DNA of 64,000 nt from Amorphoplanes digitatis (GCF_014205335.1 NZ_JACHNH010000001.1:1178001-1242000), one strand, 5' to 3'; counted from the stretch's first letter, positions 10,380 to 18,873 are shown. Translations and numbers: made by a program. The notes: a model not told the origin generated them from the sequence alone.

Positions 10380-11710
10380 GCGTGGCGCTGATCGAGCTGA
10401 GCCCGGAGACGCCGGTTCCGCTCGCAGCAGCCGCACCGCCGCCCCCGTACCGCTATCGCCGCCTCGGTCTCGCGCTCGCCGCACTGCTCGTGCTCGTGCT
10501 GGGCGGGGCCGCGCCGGCCTCGTCGGCGCTCTGGTGGCGCCTCGGCGCGGTCCCGCTGCCGGCCGGCGGCGACTTCGGGGTGACTGCCGACCGGATATAC
10601 ACCACGGATCTCGAGGCGGACCCCCGCGTGGTCACGGCCTGGCAGACCGACCCGGTCCGCCGGCTCTGGAGCATCAAGACCACCGCCGGGGAGGATGACC
10701 CGCTCGTCGTGCGGGAACTACCCGGCGGTCTCGTCACGGTGGCGGAAGGGGACGGCGTCTCCGTGCGCGACTCCCGCACCGGGGCCGTCCGCTGGGTCTC
10801 ACCCGCCCCGGTGCAGCCGCTCAACGACCGTATCGGCGTGATACAGCAGCAGCGCTTCCGGCCCGGCACCGAGTACGACCCGGAGTCCGGCGATCCCGGC
10901 CGGCTCTACGGCACAAACGGCGGCGCGCTGCACACCGAGCCGGCGCTCAGCACCGAGCTGCGCGGCGTCGAGCTCGCCGGCGGCCGGCAGATCTGGTCCG
11001 TCACCGTTCCCGGCTCGGTGTTCACCGCGTGGCCGGATCCGCCCGTATCCGGCCTGGTACTCCTCTCGGCGCGGAAACTGACCCTGCTCTCGCCCGCCAC
11101 CGGCGCCGTCCTGCGCGAGCGGGCGGTGCCCCGGGTCGACGGGCGGGATCCGGCCATGGGCGAGGTGGTCGAGGACATGGTCCTGGTCCAGTTCGGTGAC
11201 TTCCGCGAGGGCGGCCCGGTCATCGCGTATGAGCTGAACACCCTGGACGAGCGCTGGCGGCAGAACCGCTCCGACCCGGCCGGCAACTCCGCAATCTGCT
11301 CCGGACTGACGTGTGCGGTGGGCCACGACGACCTCACAGTGCTCGACCCCCGAACCGGGACATCCCGCTGGCGGGTGGCGGGCGCCGACGTCTTCTCCCT
11401 CGGTACGGACTCGGCGCTCCAGGTGGAGGACGGGTCGATCCCGCTGCGCGCCGTCAGCCTCGACACCGGACGGACCCAGGTCGAGCTGGCCGGCTGGCGG
11501 GAGTTCTCCCAGGTGAACGGCGGTGACGGCTATGTACTGAGGCGGCCCGACAAGGGCCGGAGCACCGCCTTCGGTCTGCTACGGCCGGGACGGGCCGCGG
11601 TACAGCCGCTCGGCCGGATACCTGGCCCGGTCCTGAACTGCACGTCCGTGCCGGGCGTCGTCGCCTGTCCGACGCTGGATCACGTCGAGGTGTGGGCGTA
11701 CCGCGGCTGA
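10376..11710 (+). CDS. Membrane-anchored PQQ-like beta-propeller protein, paralog 2
   Basis: 444 aa, translationally coupled to the preceding paralog by an ATGA overlap. The head begins MSVALIELSPE, aligned with VVIDLG of paralog 1, then a Pro-rich linker, one membrane helix (LGLALAALLVLVLGG) and a predicted propeller with blade motifs such as VRDSRTGAVRW and LDPRTGTSRWR. It keeps the cysteine pair (CSGLTC) and the terminal C-x8-C before VEVWAYRG. Identity to its neighbours is clearly low outside these landmarks, so the duplication is old. Function unknown. Confidence 0.85.
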   Translation: MSVALIELSPETPVPLAAAAPPPPYRYRRLGLALAALLVLVLGGAAPASSALWWRLGAVPLPAGGDFGVTADRIYTTDLEADPRVVTAWQTDPVRRLWSIKTTAGEDDPLVVRELPGGLVTVAEGDGVSVRDSRTGAVRWVSPAPVQPLNDRIGVIQQQRFRPGTEYDPESGDPGRLYGTNGGALHTEPALSTELRGVELAGGRQIWSVTVPGSVFTAWPDPPVSGLVLLSARKLTLLSPATGAVLRERAVPRVDGRDPAMGEVVEDMVLVQFGDFREGGPVIAYELNTLDERWRQNRSDPAGNSAICSGLTCAVGHDDLTVLDPRTGTSRWRVAGADVFSLGTDSALQVEDGSIPLRAVSLDTGRTQVELAGWREFSQVNGGDGYVLRRPDKGRSTAFGLLRPGRAAVQPLGRIPGPVLNCTSVPGVVACPTLDHVEVWAYRG

Positions 11711-11747
11711 TCCGCCGATCAACGGTGTCCCGGCGCACAATGAGGGC

Positions 11748-13049
11748 GTGCGCGACGTCCTGATCGACCTGGGTGAGCAGCACGGGCGGCTGCCGGACGT
11801 CGCCGAGCCGAGCCGCCACCGGGCTTTCCTCACCGCCCTCTCCGCCGCCCTGTTGATGACCCTCACCGGGGCGGCGTCGCACTCGGCCCCCGCCACGCCG
11901 GTGATCGTGCCCGCCCGGCTCGGCGACAACATGTTCGTCGAGCAGGACCGCCTGTACGTGGTCAGCTCCGGCACCGGCCCGCGCGACGCCGCGGTGCAGC
12001 ACAAGATCGTCAGCAGCTACGCGCTGCCCGCCGGCCGACTGCTCTCCCGCACCACCGTCGCCGTCACCGGCGCGGTCGTCCAGGTCACGTCGGCCGGGGA
12101 CACGGTCCTGGTCTCCTACCAGGCCGACACCGTCGGCGCGGAGGCCACCGTCGCGCTCGCGGCCGGCACCGACCGGGCGCTCTGGCGCGCCCCGGCCCGG
12201 CTGCTCAGCGTCGACCCGCGGGACGGCCTGGTCCTGCTGCGGCAGAACCGGCCGCACCCCGGCGACCTGAACTGGTACGGCGTCGACCTGGCCACCGGGC
12301 GCCCGCGGTGGACGTTCGAGCAGCCGGCGCAGGGCTATACGACCGAGGCCGCGTACCTCGCCGGCTTCCCGCACCGGCTCATCACCGCCACCGCGACCGG
12401 GCACCTCGAGGTGCGCGACACCGTCACCGGCACCCTGGTCTCCGCCGTCGACGTGCCCGCGCCGGCCGAGTGGGCGCGGCGCGGCGTCAGCGTCTGGACC
12501 GCCGGCGACCTCGTGCTGGTCGGTGGGCTCGGCGGGATCACCGCGTACGCGCTGGCCGACCTGAGCCCGCGCTGGCACAGCAGCGTCGAGCTGTCCGGAA
12601 GCTGGGTGCAGGACTGCGTCGCCGTCTGCGTGTTCGGCTACCGCGGCGGCGTGCGGGTGCTCGACCCGGTCACCGGACGGGTGCGCTGGGCGGCGGACCA
12701 CTGGACCGCGGCAGACCCGGCCGGCGGCTACCTGCTGGTCAACGGCAACGAAGGGCTGGAGGGGCGGTACCCGCTCGCCGTCGTCGAACCGGACACCGGC
12801 CTGCTGCACGGCGACTTCGGCGAATGGCGCTCGGCCGGGGCGGTCCGGGCCGACGGCACAATCGTCGGCCTGCGCCAGCGGCTCGGCGACGACGTGGTCT
12901 TCTACGCCATGCTGAACCCGGCGACGCTGGCCGTGCGGGTGCTGGGCTCGGCCACCTTCGTCTCCGGCGACTGCCAGCCCACCACCGACGTGCTCGTCTG
13001 CCGCCGCATCGACGCGTCCGTCGCGGTCTGGCCCCTTACCGAGTCGTGA
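11748..13049 (+). CDS. Membrane-anchored PQQ-like beta-propeller protein, paralog 3
   Basis: 433 aa, GTG start 37 bases after paralog 2. The head VRDVLIDLGEQHGRLPD again carries the I-D-L-G motif, then one membrane segment (LTALSAALLMTLTGAA) and a predicted extracytoplasmic propeller, for example VLDPVTGRVRWA. Conserved cysteines appear as CVAVC and as the terminal C-x8-C before VAVWPL. The three tandem copies share architecture, head motif and both cysteine pairs, so they form one family. The two-component genes that follow on the same strand could be functionally linked, but nothing in the sequence proves it. Confidence 0.83.
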   Translation: MRDVLIDLGEQHGRLPDVAEPSRHRAFLTALSAALLMTLTGAASHSAPATPVIVPARLGDNMFVEQDRLYVVSSGTGPRDAAVQHKIVSSYALPAGRLLSRTTVAVTGAVVQVTSAGDTVLVSYQADTVGAEATVALAAGTDRALWRAPARLLSVDPRDGLVLLRQNRPHPGDLNWYGVDLATGRPRWTFEQPAQGYTTEAAYLAGFPHRLITATATGHLEVRDTVTGTLVSAVDVPAPAEWARRGVSVWTAGDLVLVGGLGGITAYALADLSPRWHSSVELSGSWVQDCVAVCVFGYRGGVRVLDPVTGRVRWAADHWTAADPAGGYLLVNGNEGLEGRYPLAVVEPDTGLLHGDFGEWRSAGAVRADGTIVGLRQRLGDDVVFYAMLNPATLAVRVLGSATFVSGDCQPTTDVLVCRRIDASVAVWPLTES

Positions 13050-13135
13050 CCGACCGGTAGCCTGCACTTACGGCCTCTTCACACACTGGCGGGGAGGCTT
13101 GGCGGCGAACTGACTTTGACTTCGGAGGACCGCGG

Positions 13136-13828
13136 GTGCGCGTGCTGGTGGTGGAAGACGAGCGGAACCTCTGCGACGCGATCGCGCGGGGGCTGCGCCG
13201 CAAGGGGATGGCGGTCGACGTCGCGTACGACGGCCTGACCGGCCACGAGATGGCGTACGTGACGCGCTACGACGTGGTCGTGCTGGACCGGGACCTTCCG
13301 GGCATGCACGGCGACGAGATCTGCGCGGCGCTCGTCGCCTCCGGTGCCCTGACCCGGGTGCTGATGCTGACGGCCAGCGTCACCGTCGCCGAGCGCGTCG
13401 AGGGCCTGCAACTCGGCGCCGACGACTACCTGCCGAAGCCGTTCGCGTTCGAGGAGCTGGTGGCCCGGGTGCAGGCACTGGGCCGGCGGGCCACGCCGGC
13501 GGCGCCGCCGGTGCTGACCGTCGGCGACCTGATCCTCGACCAGGCCCGCCGGGTGGTGACCCGCGGCGGCGCGCCGATCGACCTGACAAACAAGGAGTTC
13601 GGCGTCCTCGAGGAGCTGCTCAAGGCCCGCGGCGGCGTGGTGTCCAGCGAGGAGCTGCTCGAACGGGTCTGGGACGCCAACACCGACCCGTTCACGACGA
13701 CGGTCCGGGTGACGGTGATGACGCTGCGCAAGAAGATGGGCGACCCGCCGCTCATCGAGACGGTGGTCGGCGCGGGCTACCGCGTACCCGAACCGGTCGT
13801 CGTGATGCCCGCCGGCGGCGGGGCGTGA
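13136..13828 (+). CDS. OmpR/PhoB-family response regulator
   Basis: 230-aa two-component regulator. The receiver domain (1-115) has the acidic pair in VVEDE, the phosphoacceptor Asp51 in VLDRDLPG, the switch Thr in MLTAS and Lys in YLPKPF. A winged-helix domain (about 125-220) ends in TVRVTVMTLRKKMG...GAGYRVPEP, the recognition helix and wing. GTG 13136 is preceded by GGAGG, unlike most genes here. Its stop overlaps the GTG of the partner kinase by four bases, so the two proteins are co-translated partners. The target genes are not evident; the propeller genes upstream are candidates. Confidence 0.95.
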   Translation: MRVLVVEDERNLCDAIARGLRRKGMAVDVAYDGLTGHEMAYVTRYDVVVLDRDLPGMHGDEICAALVASGALTRVLMLTASVTVAERVEGLQLGADDYLPKPFAFEELVARVQALGRRATPAAPPVLTVGDLILDQARRVVTRGGAPIDLTNKEFGVLEELLKARGGVVSSEELLERVWDANTDPFTTTVRVTVMTLRKKMGDPPLIETVVGAGYRVPEPVVVMPAGGGA

Positions 13829-15054
13829 CCGTCTACGCGAGCCGGCGCGAACGGCTGCGGCTGCGGCCGACGCTGCGGCTGCGGCTCACCCTGCTCAACG
13901 GCATCCTGCTGGTCGGCGCGGGCGCGATCCTGGTGCTGCTGGCCTGGCTCCTGGTCGGCGACGCCCTGCACCCGGCCGATGAGCTCCAGGCGGGCACCCA
14001 GGTGGTGCTCACCGACGGCACCCGGCTCGACGCGCTCACCTGGCAGAGCCAACTCGTCGACCGCGCCTCGCAGGAGTTGCTGGTCAAGGGCCTGATCGCG
14101 CTCTTCGCCATCGGACTGATCGGCATCGCGGGCGCGTACGCGGTGGCCGGCCGGGCGCTGCGCCCGCTGCACTTCGTCACGGCGACCGCGCAGCGCCTCG
14201 GCGAGGAGACGCTGGACCAGCGCATCCGCTACTCCGGCGCGGACGACGAGGTGGCGGAGCTGGCCGGCACGTTCGACGCGATGCTGGACCGGCTGGCCGC
14301 GGCGTTCGAGTCACAGAAACGCTTCGTGGCGAACGCGTCGCACGAGCTGCGCACGCCGCTGGCGGTGATGCGCACCGAGATCGACGTGACGCTCACCGAC
14401 GACGAGGCCGACGTTGCCGAGTACCGCCGCATGGCCAAGGTCGTGCGCAACGCCTCCGAACGCGCGAACGGCCTGGTCGACGCGCTGCTGGTGCTGGCGC
14501 GCAGCGAGGCGCAGTCCGGCCGGCGGCTGGTGCGCAAAGTGCCGGCCGACCTGGCGACGAGCGTCTACAACGCGCTGTCGGCGGTGAAGGCCGAGGCGGA
14601 GCGGATGAAGCTCGACGTGACAACCGACCTGCGGGCGGCGCCGGTGGTCGGCGACCCGAGTCTGCTGGACCGGCTGGCCGGCAACCTGATCGAGAACGCG
14701 ATCCGCTACAACCACCTGATGGGCCGGCTCTGGCTGCGCACGGAGAACGTGGACGGTCAGGCCCGGCTGGTGGTGGGCAACACCGGCTACGAGGTCGATC
14801 CGGGCGACGTGCCGGGGCTGTTCGAGCCGTTCCGCCGCGGCGGCTGGGAGCGGACCGGGTCGCGCGGGTCGGGGCTCGGCCTGTCGATCGTGCGGGCGGT
14901 CTGCGACGCGCACGGCGGGACGGTGTCGGCCGTGGCGCAGGAGGGCGGCGGCCTGGAGGTGACGGTGAGCCTGCCGGCGGCGGACAAGACGCCGGTGGTG
15001 GCGGCCACCGCTTCCGTGCCCCGCGCCAAGGGACTGGGAATCGCCCCGAGCTGA
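13825..15054 (+). CDS. HAMP-type sensor histidine kinase
   Basis: 409-aa membrane kinase paired with the preceding regulator (GTGA overlap). A basic cytosolic tail leads to helix 1 (about 22-45), a short extracytoplasmic loop of roughly 45 residues, helix 2 (about 88-110), a HAMP linker, and the HisKA dimerisation helix with SHELRTPL, where His173 is the phosphorylation site. The HATPase domain follows with NLIENAIRYN (N box), a G1-like region where the usual DxGxG appears weakened to GNTGYEVDPGD, and GSGLGLSIV. The short sensor loop suggests detection at or in the membrane. Ligand unknown. Confidence 0.94.
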   Translation: MTVYASRRERLRLRPTLRLRLTLLNGILLVGAGAILVLLAWLLVGDALHPADELQAGTQVVLTDGTRLDALTWQSQLVDRASQELLVKGLIALFAIGLIGIAGAYAVAGRALRPLHFVTATAQRLGEETLDQRIRYSGADDEVAELAGTFDAMLDRLAAAFESQKRFVANASHELRTPLAVMRTEIDVTLTDDEADVAEYRRMAKVVRNASERANGLVDALLVLARSEAQSGRRLVRKVPADLATSVYNALSAVKAEAERMKLDVTTDLRAAPVVGDPSLLDRLAGNLIENAIRYNHLMGRLWLRTENVDGQARLVVGNTGYEVDPGDVPGLFEPFRRGGWERTGSRGSGLGLSIVRAVCDAHGGTVSAVAQEGGGLEVTVSLPAADKTPVVAATASVPRAKGLGIAPS

Positions 15055-15068
15055 GCCCCGGCCAGCCC

Positions 15069-15157
15069 GGGCCGGAGGCCGACTGGTCTTGGCTAGGCCG
15101 GCCGCCGGGCGGAGCCGGCTGGTCTGGGCCGGAGGTCGGCTGGCCTTGGCTAGGCCG
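15069..15157. repeat. Two 32-bp direct repeats, 57-bp period
   Basis: Copies at 15069-15100 and 15126-15157 match at 29 of 32 positions, and the sequence between them holds a further partial copy (15104-15126). The second copy includes the stop codon of the minus-strand gene at 15150. It looks like a small tandem duplication that grew at the 3' end of that gene. Confidence 0.75.
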
Positions 15158-16022
15158 CCAGGCGGAGGTCGTCGCCGTGGCCCGCCTCGCGGCGGATGGT
15201 GCGCCAGCGCGAGACGCTGATGCCCAGCTCTGCCGCCAGCTCCGCATCGGTGATCTTCGGGCGGCGGGACTTGATCTCCACGGCGGTCTTGATGGTCTCG
15301 GCGGGGGTCCGGCGGGTCCGCTGGGCGGGCTTGGCGGCGGCCTTCGCCGGTGCCCGGCCCTTGGCGGCCGCCGTTGCGGCCTTCGTCGGCTGCGCGGGAA
15401 CGGCGGCGCGGGCGGCCTGGCGGGTCAGCGTCGGTGCGAAGGCGGACACCTCGGCGCCGCGGGTCTTGGGCAGGCCGGTGCGGGGGAGGGCGGCGGCGAC
15501 CTCGGCCAGCGCGGCGGCGGTGGCGCGGTTGCGCCGGACGCCGGCGACCGCCGGTCCGCCGGCGGCGGCGACCGCCGGAACCGGGGTCAGGGCCGGTGCC
15601 GCATTCGTCGTGGCGATCGCGGCGGGCTCCAGCGACGAGATGCGGCCGCCCAGCTCGACCAGGCAGATGCTCGCGACCACGATCAGCCCGTCGACCGACA
15701 GCGGCAGCAGGTAGGGCGACGCCCCGGTCTCGCCGTATCGGGCGGCGACGCCGGCCATGTGCCAGTAGGAGACCCAGGCCGCGATGCCCGCGATCGTCGC
15801 GGTCGCGAACAGCCGGGCGAAGGCCAGGGAGCGACGGTGTACCGGGACCCTCGAGATCAGTTCGACCGTGAGCAGCAGGGCGAGCGGCGGCCAGGCGGCG
15901 ATTGCCTGGCTGATCGGGTTGTCCTGTGCGTGCAGGACATTCGCGACCACGGAGGCCGCGACGCCCAGGACGAGGGTCGCTCGCACGGCCCAGCGGACAC
16001 GGCGAAGTTGCGGGAGTAACAC
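15150..16022 (-). CDS. DUF2637 membrane protein with C-terminal helix-turn-helix
   Basis: 290 aa from GTG 16022, which has GAGGAG six bases upstream; an ATG at 16082 in the same frame lacks any ribosome-binding site. Four membrane segments (for example ATLVLGVAASVVANVL, LLPLSVDGLIVVASICLVEL) match DUF2637, a family common on actinomycete plasmids and integrative elements, where it is linked to spread genes. An Ala/Pro/Lys-rich linker leads to a C-terminal helix-turn-helix, ITDAELAAELGISVSRWRTI, like resolvase or ParB-type DNA-binding helices. Codon 2 is TTA, rare in such genomes and a bldA target in streptomycetes. No replication or integration gene is adjacent. Role unknown. Confidence 0.8.
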   Translation of the reverse strand: MLLPQLRRVRWAVRATLVLGVAASVVANVLHAQDNPISQAIAAWPPLALLLTVELISRVPVHRRSLAFARLFATATIAGIAAWVSYWHMAGVAARYGETGASPYLLPLSVDGLIVVASICLVELGGRISSLEPAAIATTNAAPALTPVPAVAAAGGPAVAGVRRNRATAAALAEVAAALPRTGLPKTRGAEVSAFAPTLTRQAARAAVPAQPTKAATAAAKGRAPAKAAAKPAQRTRRTPAETIKTAVEIKSRRPKITDAELAAELGISVSRWRTIRREAGHGDDLRLAA

Positions 16023-16188
16023 CGGACGCTCCTCTGCCAGTCGAACCGAAAGCCGGACCCCGGAGGGGACCCGGCGAATCATCCTGTCGGCTCGATGTTT
16101 CGTTACGGCATCGGTGAGGCGATCGTCACCGACCGCGTCGCGTTCGTGTCGGGAGCGATGCGAACGCGTAACGCGGTCGTCCGGCGTG

Positions 16189-17538
16189 TCAGTTTGACTT
16201 CTTCTCGACCTCTGCTCGGATTTTGGGGAATTCGCCCTTTGCCTTGCTCAGCGACGTGAAATACCAGATCACCCAGCCGATGCTGCCCTCGTCGGCCCAG
16301 CCGCACATGATCAGGCGGTCGCCGTCGGCCTCGCCCTTGCCGCACCTGGCCACGCCGCCGAGCGTGCCCGGATCGGCGCGGGTGACGCCGGTCAGCTTCA
16401 GCTCCTTGATGCCGTCGGCGAAGGCGGTCTCGAACTCGCGCTGCGGGTCCTCGAGCGGGGCCGCGGCGGCCGCGACGATGACGATGTCCCGCTTCGCCAC
16501 GGTGCCGTAGAGGGCGCCGATCCGCTGCGTGGCGCCCGGGACGTTGGCGGGGCCCTCGCGCAGCTGCTCGCCGACGGCCAGGAACTTCGGGTCGGTCAGC
16601 TTGGGCCGGCTGCCCAGCGTCTTCGGCTCCACCACGGTGATCGTGGGTGCCTCGGTGGTTGTGGTCGGCGTGGGTGTCGCCAGCGCGCCCCCTAGATCCT
16701 TGGCGGCGTTGCGGCCCGCGAGGTAGACGGCCGTGCTGCCGCCGACGCAGAGCACCAGGACGACGGCGATCGACATCAGGGTGATCGGCACCACCCTCGA
16801 CTTCGCCTTGGGCGGGGGAGGGTAGCCCGGCATCGGCTGCCCGGCCGGCGGGTAGCCGGGTTGTCCTTGCCCGGGCGGCGGGTAGCCGGGTTGTCCTTGC
16901 CCGGGCGGCGGGTAGCCGGGTTGTCCCTGCCCAGATGGCGGGTAGCCGGGCTGTCCCTGCCCGGGCGGCGCGAAGCCGGGCGGTGCATATCCGGGCTGTG
17001 TGTAACCGGGCTGTGTGTAACTGGGCTGTGGGTATCCGGGCTGTGTCTGCTCGGGCTGTGCATAGCCTGGCTGTGTCTGTTCGGGCTGTGGATAACCGGG
17101 CTGTGGGTATCCGGGCTGTGTCTGCTCGGGCTGTGCATAGCCTGGCTGAGTCTGTTCGGGCTGTGGATAACCGGGCTGTGCGTATGCGGGCTGTGTCTGC
17201 TCGGGCTGTGCATAGCCCGGCTGTGTCTGCTCAGGCTGTGTATATCCGGGCTGGGCAGGGCCGGGATACGGCTGCCCAAGGCGTGTCTGCTCAGGATCTG
17301 CATAGCCCGGCTGGCCGTAGCCGGGCTGAGTCACGGCGGGTTGCGCGTCTGGTGGTGGCGGCGGGAAGCCGGGCTGCGGCGGGACCGAGGACGGCACATC
17401 CGGGTTCGGCTGGCCCTGATAGGGGAGGCCGGCCTCGCTCGGATAGGGCTGGGTCGGTGGATGGTCCGGCAGGCCCGCGGCGCCGGGCTGTTCGGGGTGG
17501 GGCGGGCCCGGTTGAGGCTGGTTCGGCGGCTGCGACAT
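16189..17538 (-). CDS. Pro/Gln-rich single-pass membrane protein with two-Cys extracytoplasmic domain, paralog A
   Basis: 449 aa from ATG 17538 (GGAG five bases upstream). The first 240 residues are low-complexity cytosolic sequence built from [10 protein letters not shown] and [10 protein letters not shown] decapeptides. One membrane helix follows ([19 protein letters not shown]), then an extracytoplasmic domain of about 150 residues starting [15 protein letters not shown] and holding two cysteines in GGVARCG and [13 protein letters not shown], probably a disulfide. The same C-terminal domain recurs in the gene at 18004. Function unknown; the layout resembles Pro-rich membrane proteins whose disordered heads cluster or bind partners. 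Confidence 0.85.
   Translation of the reverse strand: MSQPPNQPQPGPPHPEQPGAAGLPDHPPTQPYPSEAGLPYQGQPNPDVPSSVPPQPGFPPPPPDAQPAVTQPGYGQPGYADPEQTRLGQPYPGPAQPGYTQPEQTQPGYAQPEQTQPAYAQPGYPQPEQTQPGYAQPEQTQPGYPQPGYPQPEQTQPGYAQPEQTQPGYPQPSYTQPGYTQPGYAPPGFAPPGQGQPGYPPSGQGQPGYPPPGQGQPGYPPPGQGQPGYPPAGQPMPGYPPPPKAKSRVVPITLMSIAVVLVLCVGGSTAVYLAGRNAAKDLGGALATPTPTTTTEAPTITVVEPKTLGSRPKLTDPKFLAVGEQLREGPANVPGATQRIGALYGTVAKRDIVIVAAAAAPLEDPQREFETAFADGIKELKLTGVTRADPGTLGGVARCGKGEADGDRLIMCGWADEGSIGWVIWYFTSLSKAKGEFPKIRAEVEKKSN
16849..17335. repeat. Intragenic tandem repeat, 30-bp and 15-bp units
   Basis: Units at 16861-16890 and 16891-16920 are identical; 16921-16950 and 16951-16980 are degenerate copies. From 16981 to about 17300 the pattern continues as alternating 30- and 15-base units reading [10 protein letters not shown] and PGYPQ on the minus strand. 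All unit lengths are multiples of three, so copy-number change keeps the frame of the protein at 16189-17538. Confidence 0.9.
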
Positions 17539-18003
17539 CAACGCTCCATCGATCGGGCAACGGCAGGGGCCGCGCCGCGCCCGGCCCGCACCTTGGCGGC
17601 GCGGACATGCCGGGACATGACACCGTTATCCGATCTCGTCACGCGCGTGACGAACCCTTGGTCCGGCCCCGGCGACGACTCGATCGGTAGGACCGACCCT
17701 AGCGTCTGTATCGGACGGGAGCCGAGGTGAGGCGAGGCCCGGGTGAACGCCGGGACTATCCGGACACCGATGCGACAACCCGATTCCGGTGTACGGACAG
17801 GCGGTGGATGGGCCGTGCCGGGCGGTGCCGATGTACAAGCACGTGGTGGCTGGGCTGTTGCCGGCGGTGCCGGTGTGTGGGGCGGGCGGCGGCTGGGCCG
17901 CGCGGCCTGGACCGCCCGTCCGAGGCGGGCGGTGGGCCGGTGGGGTCCGTGAATCCGCGAGCCGCGCCGGGCTGGTCGCCACGGCGGGGCTCGCGGTACG
18001 GGG
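17539..18003. other. 465-base gap with no convincing gene; palindrome inside
   Basis: All frames here give short Pro/Gly/Arg low-complexity products without recognisable domains or ribosome-binding sites, and I do not call a gene. An 18-base perfect palindrome, TCGTCACGCGCGTGACGA, lies at 17636-17653, about 100 bases upstream of the gene starting at 17538, where an operator would be placed. The rest is GC-rich with imperfect short repeats and may be decayed repeat sequence from the neighbouring Pro-rich genes. Confidence 0.6.
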
Positions 18004-18873
18004 TCAGGACTTCTGCTCGATCTCGCCGCGCATGGCGACGAATTCCTTCTCGAGGTCGGCCTTCTTCTTGAACATCATCGTGATCATGCCGACGCTGCCG
18101 TTGTCGGACCAGACGCAGACGGCCATCGGTACGCCGGCGGTGTCGCTGTCGCCGCACTTCGCGATGCCGCCGAGCGGGCCCGGGTCGGTGTCGGTCATGG
18201 CGGTGACGTTGATGCCGCCCTGGCCGAGGCCGGAGGTGAACTCGTCGAAGCGGCTCTGCGCGGAGCCGTTGAGCGAGGACGCCGCGGCGACCATGACGAG
18301 GTCCTGCTCGGTCGGGTCGCCGTAGACCGCGCCGACCGCGCCGGTGGCGCCCGGGAGCTGGGCCATCTGGCCGTCCAGGCCCTCGACGCTGCTCTGCAGG
18401 CCGGCGTCGGTGGTCTTGGGGCGGCCGCCCAGCGTCTCCGGCTCGACCACGGTGATCTTGGAGGCGTCGACGACCTCTTCGATCTTGTCCTTGGAGACGA
18501 AGAAGATGGCGACGCCGCCGGCGATGCAGAGCAGCATGACGACGCCGATCGAGATGAGCACGATCTTCAGCGCCGAGGACTTCTTCTTCGGGGCGACGGG
18601 CGTGCCGTACATCGGGGCTCCGCTACCCGGAGGCGGGTACGCGCCCTGGTCGGCGGGCGGCGGGTACCCGGGCTGGCCCGGCGGCGGGTAGGAACCCGGG
18701 CCGGGTGGCGGGTAGGAGCCCGCGCCGGGCGGCGGCGGATAGGCGCCGTGGCCGGGAGGCGGCGGGTACGAGGGCTGCGCGGGCGGCGGGTAACCGGGTG
18801 CCGCCGGCGGCTGGTAACCGCCTTCGGGACCCGGCTCCCCGGGAGCGGGTGGCTGGTACGGCGGTTGTGACAT
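18004..18873 (-). CDS. Pro/Gly-rich single-pass membrane protein with two-Cys extracytoplasmic domain, paralog B
   Basis: 289 aa; ATG 18873 has GGAG five bases upstream. The first 90 residues are a cytosolic GSYPPPG/GYPPP repeat region, followed by one membrane helix (IVLISIGVVMLLCIAGG) and a 150-residue extracytoplasmic domain. That domain aligns with paralog A: TVVEPETLGGRPK against [25 protein letters not shown] against [24 protein letters not shown] against [12 protein letters not shown], and VCVWSDNGSVG against [12 protein letters not shown]. The two conserved cysteines probably pair. Same orientation as paralog A, 465 bases apart; function unknown. Confidence 0.85.
   Translation of the reverse strand: MSQPPYQPPAPGEPGPEGGYQPPAAPGYPPPAQPSYPPPPGHGAYPPPPGAGSYPPPGPGSYPPPGQPGYPPPADQGAYPPPGSGAPMYGTPVAPKKKSSALKIVLISIGVVMLLCIAGGVAIFFVSKDKIEEVVDASKITVVEPETLGGRPKTTDAGLQSSVEGLDGQMAQLPGATGAVGAVYGDPTEQDLVMVAAASSLNGSAQSRFDEFTSGLGQGGINVTAMTDTDPGPLGGIAKCGDSDTAGVPMAVCVWSDNGSVGMITMMFKKKADLEKEFVAMRGEIEQKS

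Noticed and set aside
10376..13049. PQQ-dependent dehydrogenase function for the propeller genes
   Set aside because: Blades are PQQ-like in strand pattern only; no catalytic Asp/Glu-Asn-Ca set or haem motif is seen.
15150..16022. DUF2637 gene as marker of an integrative plasmid
   Set aside because: No integrase, replication, FtsK-type transfer gene, tRNA or attachment repeat is seen nearby; the gene stands alone.
16861..17335. Regular repeats considered as a CRISPR array
   Set aside because: No unique spacers; units read in frame as [14 protein letters not shown] peptide repeats within one gene and no cas genes occur.
17626..17982. 118-codon minus-strand frame in the 465-base gap
   Set aside because: Low-complexity Pro/Arg/Gly text, no ribosome-binding site, no leaderless promoter, no recognisable fold.
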